NCBI GenBank assembly: GCA_018257865.1 | Contig: JAEUBA010000052.1 | Location: forward strand, 1-64,000 | Source: Stereocaulon alpinum | Lineage: Eukaryota; Ascomycota; Lecanoromycetes; Lecanorales; Stereocaulaceae | Length of the DNA stretch: 64,000 nucleotides | Direction of reading: 5' to 3' | Shown: piece by piece, positions 34,797 to 47,013 of the stretch | Position numbering within the stretch: position 1 is the stretch's first letter | Layout of the letters: every line of letters begins with the position of its first letter | Made by a program: the position numbers and the translations under genes | Notes under the pieces: generated by a model | Databases searched by the model: none | What the model was told of the DNA's origin: nothing | Seen by the model: the letters and a program-made list of their open reading frames with translations, nothing else

Positions 34797-36653
34797 TCAT
34801 CCAATTAAGATCCTGTCTAAGCTTTGCGGATGCGCATTGAATCTCTCCCAGCTCATCTGAGCATTGACTACACAAGGACCCATCAAATGATACCATGCAG
34901 AACCATCAATATGACCTCTTTGAGGGCGGAGCACAAACAAGACCCTTGTGCCGTGTAGAGCGACGACAAGATCACCTGATCGAGTAGCGTTGGAAACTAT
35001 GGCATGGAACGGGCGATGGACAGCTACCATGCGACGTCTACGAAGTATGGAATCAAGAGATGGCAACACCGCTTGTCCCCACGGTATACTATCGCGGTGA
35101 CTAGTCGAGTCATGGAGGGCCGATCCCTCATCCTCTCTTACGGTAGGTGCTACATCGAGGAACAAATCATCGAACACTTTGCTGGCAAGGAGGTATTCTG
35201 ATGGCCGCCAGCGTCGGTTTTGATATTCTTCGAATGCTGCAGCATCGTCTTTTGTAACACGGACGCGAGGGAGACGAAGGTTCGGCGATTTGTACGTAGC
35301 ATGTGTCTGCATACTGACAACTCCTACCTCTAGCAGTAATCTCCCTTTTACGTGCACAATTTCTCTGTCGTGGCCAGCATGATAGTAGAACTCAGTCGAC
35401 CCTTGCTTTAGATTCTCTTCAATGGGCAAATGATTTCAGGCAATAGGCTCGCCAGTGTCATGACAGGCCTTTATCCTAGTTGCGGTACTTCCAAAGGTCA
35501 ATCGTGGGGCCCATGTGGGCAGAGGATCGTCACCGCTTGTTCTTTCCACATACCTGAGGACATGTAGAGAATCATATGTAGTAATGGACTTCTGCGCCAA
35601 TTCCTTTTGAACTTGCGGAACAGAGAGGTGATAGTCCGGCAGGAACAGAAGGCTGCCGTCCTTGTTAGGAGCAAGAGACAAGGCTGAAAAGATCTCGTCT
35701 CTCGGGTCACTACATTGAGAACTACGTGCTCCATAGATCACGTCCTCCAATTTCAGGGATGGTGCGTTCTCTTCAGGCGCATGTTCTACTGAGCTCTCTG
35801 TTGACAACGTATCTGCAAAATCGCGTTGAAATGCAGAAGAACCCTGTGGCCGTCCTATCATCTCAAAAGCTTGGAAGGACTCTATGTTAGGCGCTTCCAA
35901 TAACGAAGATGCTCCCATCATGCGTCTTTTTCGCCACTCGACGAGAGACTGAAGAACCTTGGCCGATGCCAAGCAGCGCTCGACGACATCAGAACACTCC
36001 CAGCGATGCTTGTCTATCAGTTCGACCAGACAGACGAGGCTTTCCCACCCAATATTTGTACCTCCGAATCGAAAAATGACACTGTTGGCCTGAACTATAT
36101 CTTGAAGTATCCACGCACGTGTAAACCACCGGCTCGAGAAAATTTCTTCAACGTACGTCTCGGTCGAAGGCTCTCGCCTCAATGAGCCTTCGCATTCGAA
36201 TTTGTTAGAGGTCATCCGTCCAGCCGGGTGTGCTTGTAGCATTGATTCAATGTACCCTACGGGTTGCTCGACTACAAGCCACACAACGACACGCTCGGCA
36301 TGATTGTAGATGTCCTTCATTAAGGCAACTTGACGGTTCCGTTCGAAGATATCTTCCTGGTGGATGCATATGGCATCGATCCAAAGAATAAGAGGTCGAT
36401 CTGTAAACCGAAGGTGAAACAGAGCATTATATAAGTTGTTACCGACAATGACACATCGTCCGTCTACTTCAATGCATCTATGGGGCAGTTTGGGATCCCA
36501 TGTATAAGACAGTGCTTCGTAACTCGCACCTGTCATGGTAATTTCCCGCGTGCGACGTTTCAGACCCTCGCTCAATTTGCCAGGCGAAAGTTGCAGAACC
36601 CTTATGGTCCCCCTGTCCGTGTCGAGTGGGGTGTAATTGTATTCTAGCCTCAA
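34797..36653 (-). pseudogene. HET-domain (heterokaryon incompatibility) gene, probably damaged
   Basis: The frame encodes a classic HET domain: YTPLDTDRGTIRVLQL, YEALSYTWD, then LILWIDAICIHQED, ERNRQVALMKDIY and AERVVVWL. A GDLVVALHGTRVLFVLRP block typical of HET C-termini follows. HET proteins trigger cell death or growth arrest upon non-self fusion. Two problems appear. An in-frame TGA at 35438-35436 splits it into 405 and ~210 codons; sense continues in the same frame right after it. Also, no in-frame ATG precedes the conserved N-terminus, because the first codon at 36653 is TTG and a stop lies upstream. A 72-bp intron (35488-35417) could remove the TGA but needs a weak GAAG acceptor. An unseen 5' exon could supply a start. 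If neither exists, this is a pseudogene. Confidence 0.7.
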
Positions 36654-37625
36654 GCATTGGGCAGGTATGGAATCTTTTGCGGGCGGGCCTTGACCGGGCA
36701 GGATCGATGATCATTGCAAGTTTTGAAACCAGGATCACATCATTACCACTCTACCTACTAGCTGTTGGTGACTTAGACAAATACCCGACCTACGCACCTA
36801 AACGCGGTTTTTCTGCGCCAGGAACAGATACTTCGTCCAGGGTCTTCCAACTACTCCGAGACAATGTGAACCTAGAGCGTTGTGCGGTATCACTCGAGTA
36901 GTAGCTCCTTCCTCAGATTGGCATGGATTTTCTTGTCCATCGAAGATTTTGAGAGAAGCTGGGTTTTGCTCAACGCCAGTGATTGCATCTTGAAGCCTGC
37001 GCCTGGACGGGATAGTTTAAGCCAACTTAGCTTCAAGCAGGCTGACAGAAGACATCGGCTTTCGATTGCGCTGCTCGAATTTCACTAGAACAGAGACATG
37101 TCGGAAGTCGCATTAGTACTGCAAGTTATTGTTCGCGAGCTTCAGACAACCGGAGGCAAGAGATGGCGGAAACTAGCCACGCTGTCTAAGCCTCAGTCGG
37201 CGTCTTTGGCTGCGCCGGCATCCATGATGAGACTCGCACAGAGACAAACTTCGACGGCACAGAATTCTAATCGCGATATAGCATAGCTTATGACATCTTG
37301 CCTTCATCAGAAGGCATCTGACTGAGAGAAGGAAGTGCAAACTTGCAGAGCCCCATACAGCCCTAACCCTAACGATAGGGCACACGCCCCCAGAGTGTTG
37401 ACAATGCTCGCAACCTTCAACACTATCATCTCGGCCTTACAACATGATGTCGATACATCCACAGCCTGTACAGACACTCAACACTGGGTCGTTACGGAGC
37501 AACGATGAAGTGTTTCCGAGATCTTCTTCTCTCTGATTGTTGAATGTTTCTTTTGATCTCATCTCGTCCTATCTCACGACCTCACGACATCCTCAGCTTC
37601 CCTACTCTTGAAGCCCAAGAGTACC
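36654..37625. other. Intergenic region holding a telomere-like repeat
   Basis: Divergent spacer between the HET gene and thymidylate kinase. No gene is supported. It contains a short CCCTAACCCTAAC tract, described separately. Confidence 0.5.
37361..37373. promoter_or_regulatory. Telomere-repeat-like box (CCCTAACCCTAAC)
   Basis: Two tandem copies of the telomeric unit lie 253 bp upstream of the thymidylate-kinase start, followed by GATAGGG. It may be a telobox bound by a Myb-type factor, a scar of telomere-mediated repair, or chance. Confidence 0.4.
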
Positions 37626-38364
37626 ATGTCCACCCATGGCCGAGGCGCCCTCATAGTAATCGAAGGTCTCGATCGCGCTGGCAAATCCACTCAGCATGCC
37701 CGTCTATGCCAGAACCTCCAGAATCAGGGCCACCGCGTCAAAAGCATGAGATTCCCTGGTACCTGCTCCTCCCGGCATTCCAACTCCCCATTGCACAGAC
37801 TTACGCATAGATGCAGACAGAACAACGCCGATCGGTGAGTCCATTGGTGCCTATCTAAGAGGAGAATCTCAGCAGGAAGATCACGTCATCCACCTCCTCT
37901 TCTCCGCCAATCGATGGGAAGCTGCAGCATCTATACGAACGGCCATTGAAGACGGTACTACGGTGGTAATAGATCGATACTACTACTCCGGAATTGTCTA
38001 CTCGGCGGCGAAGGGTCGGGATGATCTGTCGTTACGGTGGGCAAGAGAGCCGGAAGTCGGACTGCCACGTCCTGATCTATGCTTGTTCCTCGATATAAGT
38101 CCCGAAGTTGCGGCCAGGAGAGGAGGCTTTGGGAACGAGAAGTACGAGACCAGTGTCATGCAGAAGAGGGTACGGGAGCTCTTCTACGAGTTGGTGCAGC
38201 TACCTGATGGAGAAGATATCGAGGTTGTTGACGCTGGGAGGGGCATTGAGGATGTTGAGAGGGATATAATGGAAAAGGTCGTGCGACTGATGGCGCATAC
38301 GAAACTTACGGGGCATTTGGGAATCGTATTACCGTGGAATGCAATGACTCAGGCTCCAGAATGA
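37626..38364 (+). CDS. CDC8: Thymidylate (dTMP) kinase
   Basis: Two exons are inferred, 37626-37758 and 37811-38364, with a 52-bp intron, giving 228 residues. It phosphorylates dTMP to dTDP, an essential step for DNA synthesis. The P-loop IEGLDRAGKSTQ is at residues ~14-25. The join restores MRFPDADRTTPIGESIGAYLRG. LLFSANRWE, then VIDRYYYSGIVYS (DRY motif) and the Asp-Leu-containing LCLFLDISPE follow in the usual order. The upstream in-frame codon at 37608 is TTG, so the ATG at 37626 is the start. The C-terminus extends slightly beyond the yeast enzyme. It converges on SLX1, their stop codons lying about 60 bp apart. NDP kinase, the next enzyme in the pathway, lies 10 kb away in the same window. 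Confidence 0.93.
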
Positions 38365-38423
38365 GACTGCTAATATTGATTGTTTCCTACGTAAGACCCG
38401 GATGGTCTGGCAAGATAACAACA

Positions 38424-40166
38424 CTAATTCAAGGACTCTGCATCGTCCCATTCGCTATCTTCGATAATGGCCTTGAGGATAGGGGCTCCTGCGAATGCCT
38501 TGCTCGGACTGACAGTAGCCTCGCGGTCCGAGAAGCCTGAGGTGGCATTGGTCACCGATGCAATATCGTCGTCATCATCCATCTGGAACTGCCAATCGTC
38601 TGGCAATGGGTCATCCTCGATATCTGCAACGACTGCTGGATCTTTGTCAATATTCTCGTTTGCGTCTATACTATTCGTGTCCTCGCTGTCGTTCACTTCG
38701 GCTTGAGATGATGCAGCCGCAGCCGCAACTTTAGACGTCTTCGCCGCCTTGGCCTTGCGCTTTCTTGGGATTTTCATCAGTTGCGCTACTTCTTCTTCGC
38801 CTCGTACTCTCAAGCTCATTTCTTTCACTAGGTCGATCCACTGAAGCTCCGCTTTACACTCTGGACAACTACCAGATGTTGGAATGATAGGGTCTCCTAG
38901 GCTATCGTCCTCGAAGAATTTGACTGCAAGACAACACAGGTGAAACACTGCTTTGCAGGCCTCTCGAGGACAGACCAGTGCCAGCATCTTTTCGACACCA
39001 AGGTTCCTTGCGCAAATTGCGCAGCTTCTTGCCTCATCTTCTGCCAGGAGGACGATGCTCTTTTCTACATGAGCCTTGAGGTCACCGTATCCGATGTCCA
39101 AGCCTTGTATGTCACCCTTGCCCAAGACCTCTTGTTTCCGCTTGGCTTTCACTTGAATGCTTCCGGGGGCCTTGCCCTGCTCGATATTTCCGATTCCCTG
39201 CGCCACATCAAGAATGATCTTGGTGCCGCTCCTGAGGGTGCCGTCAACGGTCTGGTCCCAATGGTGCCATTTCTGGTAGACATCTTCGCAAAAGAAGCGT
39301 ACATGCAACGGCCACCTTACGAAGCCCGGGACTCGAAGGAGCAAATGGAGGTTCGAAAGCTCATCGGTTAACGAAGTCTTTGGACGAACAATGTGCTTTT
39401 TTCTCCGACCTGTTTCTCGAGATACTTTCTTACCGGTTTCGGGTATTGTGATTCGTTGCGCATCGGCTATCTTTTTAGTCACGTGCGAATTATGCCATGC
39501 CCATCTAATACCAGGTCAGCTCGAGATTCTGGATCTTTGCATTAAGAAAGCACTATAGAACAATGTATTCCGTCGGTTGCGAGCTTATTCGGACATAATC
39601 ACTTAAACTTGCTGCTTAGTAGTTCGAACTGCGAACACGGACCGTACCTTCCCGGTCCTGTAGTACGATCTACAAGTCTTACGGGTCTTGGAGTAGAAAC
39701 GTCCCATTGTTGATAGCTTGTAGTCAGAGGTGTTGGCTGTCAATTCGAGGGGCTATCCGGATCGTTCTGATATCGCTACACTTGTAATCCCACGACGATG
39801 ATTAGAGTTTCAGGTCATTCATGCCGTTTTCCGGATAAAGACTAGTGCATTTTACGCCACATCTTGGATATTGCTTAAGAGATTTGGGGAGTGAAAAGCA
39901 TCATACGCGAAGGATAAATGAAGCAGAGTGACCTACTCAAATTGCAAGGCGGCAATTTTCGATGGAAATCCTGTAACTATACATGTCATCTCCCACGGCC
40001 GTAAATTTCGTCGCGAGGTACGGACAGCGCCGCCTTTGGAGATGCCATTATGCTGGGCCAGCCGACGGACAGGGTTCGGAGTGGAGCCGATGTAGAGAGA
40101 TGCATGGCGCACTGTGGAGCGTAAAAGATAGCAGCAGTAAAAAGGTGGTATTGGTTTCATGTCCAT
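38424..40166 (-). CDS. SLX1: Structure-specific endonuclease subunit Slx1
   Basis: Two exons are inferred: 40166-39937 and 39504-38424, giving 436 residues. The GIY-YIG nuclease domain is in exon 1: YCCYLLRS, LYIGSTPNPVRRLAQHNG, GGAVRTSRRNLRPW. The catalytic Glu (residue 77, in LQFEWAWHN) is formed across the splice. Exon 2 holds a C-terminal RING/PHD-like zinc finger starting at C238 (CAIC ... PREAC ... FHLCCL ... CPEC) and an acidic tail. With Slx4 (not here) it cuts branched DNA such as 5' flaps and Holliday junctions in the nucleus. The start is the first ATG of MDMKPIPPFYCCY. The intron, 432 bp, is by far the longest inferred in the window. The gene is divergent from the histone demethylase. 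Confidence 0.92.
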
Positions 40167-41004
40167 TGCCAGGCTATGCCAGTAGGTCAAGTATTGCCCT
40201 CAGAAGTTGGGACCAGTGATTAGCTCATCGGACTCCTCAGCATGTACAACATGGTCGGTGAGATGGATGCCGCGCGAGTGGCAAGTCATTCCGCGAACTC
40301 AACGGCTGCTTGTGAAGTATCTTCGGAGAACAGCAGTTGGTGGTGGGTGGTTCAGCGCGCCGTGCGGGAAGTCAGCATTGAGGTGGTTATTATTATTAAA
40401 ATGGGTCGAATTGCAAGTCCTGGTGCCAAGCATCAAAATTTGCCACGACACTACAGTATTGGTATTGGTAGTGAAGAAAGAGTCTAAATTGGAAGGAGTG
40501 ACATCCATGTACGAATGTCTCGTTATTTACGAGCAACTTGTGTCATTGAAGCTGCAAGGAACTTTTTGGCTTTACCGCATATACACTAGTGTGGAGTCTT
40601 AGCCCTGTGGCTGCGACTTCCAGATATCGAATCGCCGTCTCAATCACCCGCTTCCCTCTCATGCCCTCTTCGTTCATTACACACCCCACAACACCATGCA
40701 ACATGTCTTGATCTGCCCAAGCAGTCAAGTAGAAGGCTGTGAATGCAAGAGGTCACAACCGCTTGTTTTCATTGCTTCGTCCCTTCATTATTCTACCAAG
40801 TCGTACTCTACACCGGTCTAGTGGGTCATCCTTTGTATATGACTTAGCCCCAATCCCGCTACTTATCCACCGCTGTGTACTGCGACACATTCTGATCTGT
40901 CCTGCGAATTATCTAGCATTCCTCACTCAAATCCGAACGTATGAATTACAATTTTCACGAATCCGAAATATCTGCGTGGTTTGGTCTTGTTGAACCTTGC
41001 GGAG
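40167..41004. other. Divergent spacer between SLX1 and the KDM5 gene
   Basis: Contains the two 5' regions. Open frames here lack domains. No discrete regulatory element was identified. Confidence 0.5.
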
Positions 41005-44000
41005 ATGGTGGTGCCTCCCTCGAGTGGAGGTAACCCCACAGCCGTACCGCTTCCACTGCCAATACCTTCCACCGGGAGCTTTCAGATCAACCTCAATCCA
41101 CCGAGCAGCAATGGTATATTGCAAAACTATCCTCCGCACATACCCCTCAGCCTGCGGCGAGCTCCGCCCTTGGACTTATCGACAGTAGAGAGGCGTGGAC
41201 AACCGTCCGCTGCAAGAGATGCAAATAAGCGGACACGGCCGCATGGCCTACAAGAGGCGCCGACCTTCAGGCCGACAGCGGAGGAGTTCGCAGACCCTAT
41301 GGAATACATAAGAAAGATATATCCCGAGGGAGAGAAGTATGGTATCTGCAAGGTCATACCACCAGACTCGTGGAATCCTTCGTTTTCCATCGATACAGAG
41401 GTACGCAGTCCGAGTCCAGAAAATCAATACTCTCACGGCAGAGATCAGCCAAGGTCGCAAAAGCGATCATCGAGAGGCGTGACAGCTAACGTCCAGCTAG
41501 CGATTCTACTTCAAGACGCGCCGCCAAGAGCTGAACTCGGTAGAAGGAGGTAATTTGAGCTTCAATCCGTGTCCACTTATCTAGATGGGGACACTCGACA
41601 ACCAGCTAATGATTTCCAGGTACTCGGACAAACCTCAACTACCTCGATCAGCTTGCCAAATTCCACAAACAACACGGCATGAATCTCAATCGGTTCCCCA
41701 GCGTCGATAAACGACCGCTCGACCTATACAAGTTGAAGAAGGCGGTGGCGCAACGCGGTGGTTTTGAAAAGGTCTGCAAGTTGAAAAAATGGGCAGAGAT
41801 CGGGCGCGATCTCGGTTACAGTGGGAAGATCATGTCTTCTCTATCAACCTCGCTCAAAAATTCATATCAGAGGTGGCTACATCCATACGAGGAATACCTG
41901 AAGATCGCCAAGCCTGGCGTGCAGCAACAGCTCGAATTCGAGAACGGCGGTCCTTTTACCCCGCCATCAGCCAATCAACAAATGAAAGGTCCATATCAAG
42001 ATATACCAATGGGTATGGGAGACGGTTCTCCAGCCATGAGAGCTTCTGCCGCGCTGAATGCATCTATGAGAGAGGGAGGAGATCCCATGGAGCCCAGTCA
42101 GCCCGTCCCTACACCACCGCCACCAATGCCTTCAACTGGCTTTACCCCTGTAAACTCAGGTGGATGGACTCCAGTCAACCTTACTCCGGCATCCTTTCAA
42201 GCTGTGAACGGCCCTCCTCCAATGCAGAAACGAGAATCAGAGAACGGGTTTTCAGGGATACCTCATCACAACCCAATCGGCGGACTTGCGCCTCCAACAA
42301 AGGAATTGCCAGATTACCTGAACGCAGCTCCGTTGACGAATGGTCACTCGTCGAACCCATTGAAACGAACGATCAGTCATGATAGCTTGAATGGCACGTC
42401 AGGAACGGATTCCGGAGTAAGTGGTGAGGTCGACGATCAGAATGAGCGACGAAGCAAGCGTGTGAAGAAGGCTCCGACTGTTGTGGGTTCGCATATGAGC
42501 TTACTTCGCCCTGCAACACCACGAATACCATGTGACCGTAGGAATGGAAAACCCGGCGAAATATGTGAGGTCTGTGGAACTAAGGACGAGCGCTCTCAGT
42601 TGCTAGTTTGCGACGGCTGCGATTTCGGCTATCACAAGAATTGCTTGGATCCTCCAGCTAAGGTCAATCCGCTACATGACTGGCATTGTCCGAGATGCCT
42701 TGTTGGTACGGGTGATTTTGGTTTTGAAGAAGGTGGCATCTACTCGTTGCGACAATTTCAAGAGAAGGCGCATCAGTTCAAAGAGAGTTACTTCGAACCG
42801 AAAATGCAGTTCGATCCTGTTCACAATACTAAGCGGCCGGTCACCGAAGATGACGTGGAGCGCGAGTTCTGGCGGTTGGTCGAAAGTCCTTCGGAGGAAG
42901 TTGAAGTCGAATATGGAGCCGATATACATTCGACAACTCATGGCAGTGGCTTTCCCACAATAGAGAAGAACCCATTGGATCCTTACTCGACCGATCTATG
43001 GAATCTGAACATCCTTCCACTACACCCAGAGTCTCTGTTCCGACACATCAAATCTGATATATCTGGAATGACAGTGCCATGGCTATATGTGGGAATGTGT
43101 TTCTCAACCTTTTGTTGGCATAATGAGGATCACTACGGCTATTCTGCAAACTATCAGCATTTTGGTGCAACCAAAACCTGGTATGGTATTCCTGGTGCCG
43201 ATGCCGAAAGATTTGAGGAAGCAATGAAACAAGCCGTTCCGGAATTGTTCGAATCACAGCCAGATCTATTGTTTCAGCTTGTCACCCTGCTACCACCGGA
43301 TCGGTTAAAGCGGGCAGGTGTAAACGTGTTTGCACTTGACCAGCGAGCAGGGCAATTCGTCATAACCTTCCCACAAGCATACCACGCTGGGTTCAATCAT
43401 GGATTCAACTTTAACGAGGCAGTCAATTTTGCGCCAGCAGATTGGGAGCCCTTTGGTGAAGCTGGTGTTGAGCGTCTTCAAGAGTTTCGAAAGCAGCCTT
43501 GCTTTTCGCACGACGAGCTTCTCATGACAGCTGCTGGTCGGGATACTACCATCAAAACAGCAAAATGGCTTGCTCCGGCTATGATACGGCTGCGAGACCG
43601 TGAAATGCAGCAGAGACAGGACCTTCTCCAACGCCACAAAACTGCTATAGGTCCCCACAATTGCAAGATTGAGGGGTCTACGGAACCTGACGATCGCTGC
43701 TCCCTCGGCTTCTATGTCAAGGATGAAGACGTCCCAGAAGCTGAATATCAATGCTCCTATTGCAAGGCATATAGCTTCCTCTCTTCGTTTCGCTGCGAGA
43801 CAACGTCTAAAGTTATGTGTTTATTGCACGCGGGGACCCATGATTGCTGTGATGCTACCGAAGGACAACGCCTCACAGGTTTGGCTCACACCCTCAGATA
43901 TCGTCTCGCCGATGAAGCGTTGAGTGCTGTTGTACAGAAGGTTGTTGATCGCGCCAACCAGCCTGAGGCTTGGCAAGAGAAGCTGGACAAGGCTCTTGAT

Positions 44001-46386
44001 GGCGAAGCAAAACCCTCACTCAAGGTGCTACGCTCTCTTGTTAGCGAAGGAGACAAAATACCATGGGAACTCCCTGGACTTGCAGATCTTAAGGCTTTTG
44101 TCAGTAAATGCAATGAATGGGTCGACGAAGCTACAAATTACATCACTCGAAAACAGCAGAACCGTCGAAAAAACGAGCGAGCCTGGCGCAAGAACTCCGC
44201 GAAAGCAGCTGAGATGGAGGAACGCGACAGGGAGCTAAGAAAGATCGAGAACATCCATAAGCTGCTTTCACAGGCGGAGGAGATATCCTTCGATTGCGCC
44301 GAGATCGACACACTCACTCAGCGCTCTCAGGATATCCAAGAGTTCCAAAAGGACGCGAGAACCGCACTTGCTAGTCCTAGCGCGCGCTCAACGCAAGAAT
44401 TCGTGGATCTTGCCGAACTGGGTAAGAGCTTCAATGTAGATGTCCCAGAAGTCGAGGAATTGGAAAACGTCATCCATAAGATGAAATGGACCGATGAGGC
44501 TCGTGAGGGAAGAAAGAAATTCCAAACTCTCGGCGACGTGGGCGTGGTCATACAACGAGCCAAGGACATAGGCATTGACGAAACGGATGAGCTTCTTCGG
44601 ACCTACAAAGACTTGCAAACACGAGGCGAGGTTTGGGAGGCCAAAGCCAAAGAGCTTATGTCTGTCGAGCCAATACATCATCCACAGCTTGAAGCCTTGG
44701 CAAATCAAGCAGACACTTTACCAATCACCAACGAGACTCGAGCTGCCGTGGAGGCAATCTTGGCCAAGCAGCGAGAGGCGCAGAAACAGATTCTATCGCT
44801 GTATGAGAAGTCCAAGGATGACGACTTCCGAAGAAGGCCGAAGTACAAAGAAGTCCGCGACGTGCTCGAAAGCTTGACTGAGCTTAATAGCAAGCCGACT
44901 GGAACTCTTGACCTCGAAAACAATGTGAAGCGTCATGAGAACTGGATGAGGAAAGGAAAGAAGCTGTTCGGAAAAGCCAACGCGCCATTGCACATTCTCC
45001 AAGTCCATATGAATAATGTCGCCGAACATAATTCTTATTGCTTCGACCTCGACGATAAGCCCAGAATGCCTGTGGAGCCTGCCACAAGGGAGAATTCGCC
45101 CGCCGAAGAGCAAGACGTTGAAGGCGTCAAATCAGAGAAGAATGTATTCTGCATGTGTCGTCAACCGGAGGCTGGAATGATGCTCGAATGCGAACTGTGT
45201 CACGAATGGTAAGGATGATTTAGAAGCTCCCGGGACATATATACTAACTCACTGCAGGTATCATGGCAAGTGCCTTAAGATAGCTCGGGGCAAGGTCAAG
45301 GAGGACGACAACTATACTTGCCCGATCTGTGACTACCGTGTCAAGATTCCCCGTGATGCAGCTCGCCCCAAGCTTGAAGACTTGATCGAATGGCAAGGTG
45401 AGATTCCTAGTCTGCCATTCCAGCCTGAAGAGGAAGAGATACTCGACGAGATCATCTCTACGGCGAAGGCTTTTCGAGACTTCATGCGACCATACATCAA
45501 CCCTGTCATGACCAACCCCGAAGAAGTGACCACGCAACGCTTCTACCTTCGCAAGATCGAGGGGGCCGAGATCCTGCTAGGCTTCGAGACCAACTTCTTC
45601 CGTCAAGAGCTTCACAAGTGGGCCCCGGTTGCTCCAGACCCTCCTCCGATCCTCGAACAATCCTTATCAACTCGTAAGCCACGTCCGACTAAACAGCAGA
45701 AGTTGATGCAGCAGCATAATGTCAACTCTCCCGATGAGCTACCTCTTCAATTCCGTACCAAGCCGTATAACATTAATAAAGCTCGCAAAGGTAGCGATTC
45801 GCAACTAAAGAACCAACATACACTCGCACCTGCAAATTCGAGACGGCCTCGGTCCTCCCATTCAACTTCAACCAACAATTCATCTGAGCCTTATTCCCAT
45901 CCCCATAGACTCCCAGCATCTTCGTCAGCTACGCATGATCCATCTTACATGGCTCATTATCCACCGCCAGCATCTCATAATCCTCATCAGCAGCCCGACT
46001 CGCCAGCTTTTCCCCCGAGTCCTTACTACTCGAACGGTCACCACCACTCGCCCTTTGTTGATTCACCAAGGTACGGCCCGACCTCACCTTTGTCACACGC
46101 GAACACTGCTCTGGACCCGAGTCTCTTCGCGTCTGATAGTCCCTACGAGGGCCATCCTCACGACAGGGTACTCAACTCGCCCCATCATGGTTACTCCAAC
46201 AGTCACCAATCTCATGCTCGAGAATCCGTGGACAACATGTTCGACGAGTTTGTTACGCAGCCTGAAGACGACATGAACCATAGAAATGAGCTCGAGGAAG
46301 CGTTAGAGGATCGAGATCGCGAGCAAGAGGACGATGAGAGGGGCAATGGGCTCGATGATTTTGTAAACGAGGCTTACGATAAATGA
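41005..46386 (+). CDS. KDM5/JARID1-type histone H3K4 demethylase
   Basis: Four exons are inferred: 41005-41400, 41501-41549, 41620-45208 and 45258-46386 (introns of 100, 70 and 49 bp), giving 1720 residues. The domains run in family order. JmjN is at ~95-145 (FRPTAEEFADPMEYIRKI), completed by the 49-nt exon (RFYFKTRRQELNSVEG). ARID is at ~155-245, PHD1 at ~464-510 and JmjC at ~610-775, with Fe ligands H649, E651 (CWHNEDH) and H737 (AYHAGFN). A C5HC2 zinc finger lies at ~860-913, a PLU-1 helical region to ~1260 and PHD2 at ~1327-1375, split by the last intron. The tail is long, His/Pro/Ser-rich and disordered. It removes methyl groups from H3K4 using Fe(II), 2-oxoglutarate and O2 in the nucleus. 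All catalytic residues are intact. Confidence 0.95.
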
Positions 46387-47013
46387 GTGGGTGGAGGACT
46401 AGCACCACAGCATTTCCTTTATTTTCCATAAAGATTCTACGAGCATTTCTTATTAGCTGGGCATTGCTGCATTGAAAGCATTTCGGACGCGGAGCATGCA
46501 ACATGGAAGATTTGCTTTTGAGCTTAGGGGACAACATATTGTATACGATACCAGCTACTGTGCTTTTGGATGTCTCCAATTAGAAGAGTAGCTAATGAGA
46601 TAAAAGGTGGAGAGGAACTGTACTTTAGCCAAAGATAGAGGGGAAGAGCGAGCAATTGATTTCAGTTTCATCAAGTCTTTTGCGCAAAAAGATAAGTTCC
46701 GTGATCAACCTGATATCAAGACACTTGTCCAACAACAACACTGTTGCCTTCTCACTTCCCTTGTCTGGAAACGACGGCATTGGCGCCAGCTCGCCTTTGC
46801 AACAAGAAGTGGCGATAAGGGTTTGGTTGCTCACGTCCATGGGAAAGAATACGCATTTGAGCATATTTCCAAGCAATGGGCTTGAAGTGGCTTACAAGGT
46901 GTCTCCACTTTCTATACTTGATCTTCGCGCTCTTCATTCTTTAATTCCAGCATTTCCCATCTCACTTCTCCATTTGTACACAGACATCTACCAATACCCC
47001 TCTACGTACAAAG
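46387..47013. other. Intergenic, nothing recognised
   Basis: Spacer with the terminator of the KDM5 gene and a C/T-rich leader (46930-47013) for the small secreted protein. Frames here are shadows without domains. Confidence 0.5.

Noticed and set aside
36478..36738. Overlapping minus-strand frame beginning with an ATG at the HET 5' end
   Set aside because: It is in a different frame from the HET domain and has no recognisable content. It does not solve the missing start without an unsupported splice.
39580..39690. Possible tRNA-like element within the SLX1 intron (TTCGAACTGCGAA)
   Set aside because: The sequence forms only a short hairpin; acceptor and anticodon stems are absent.
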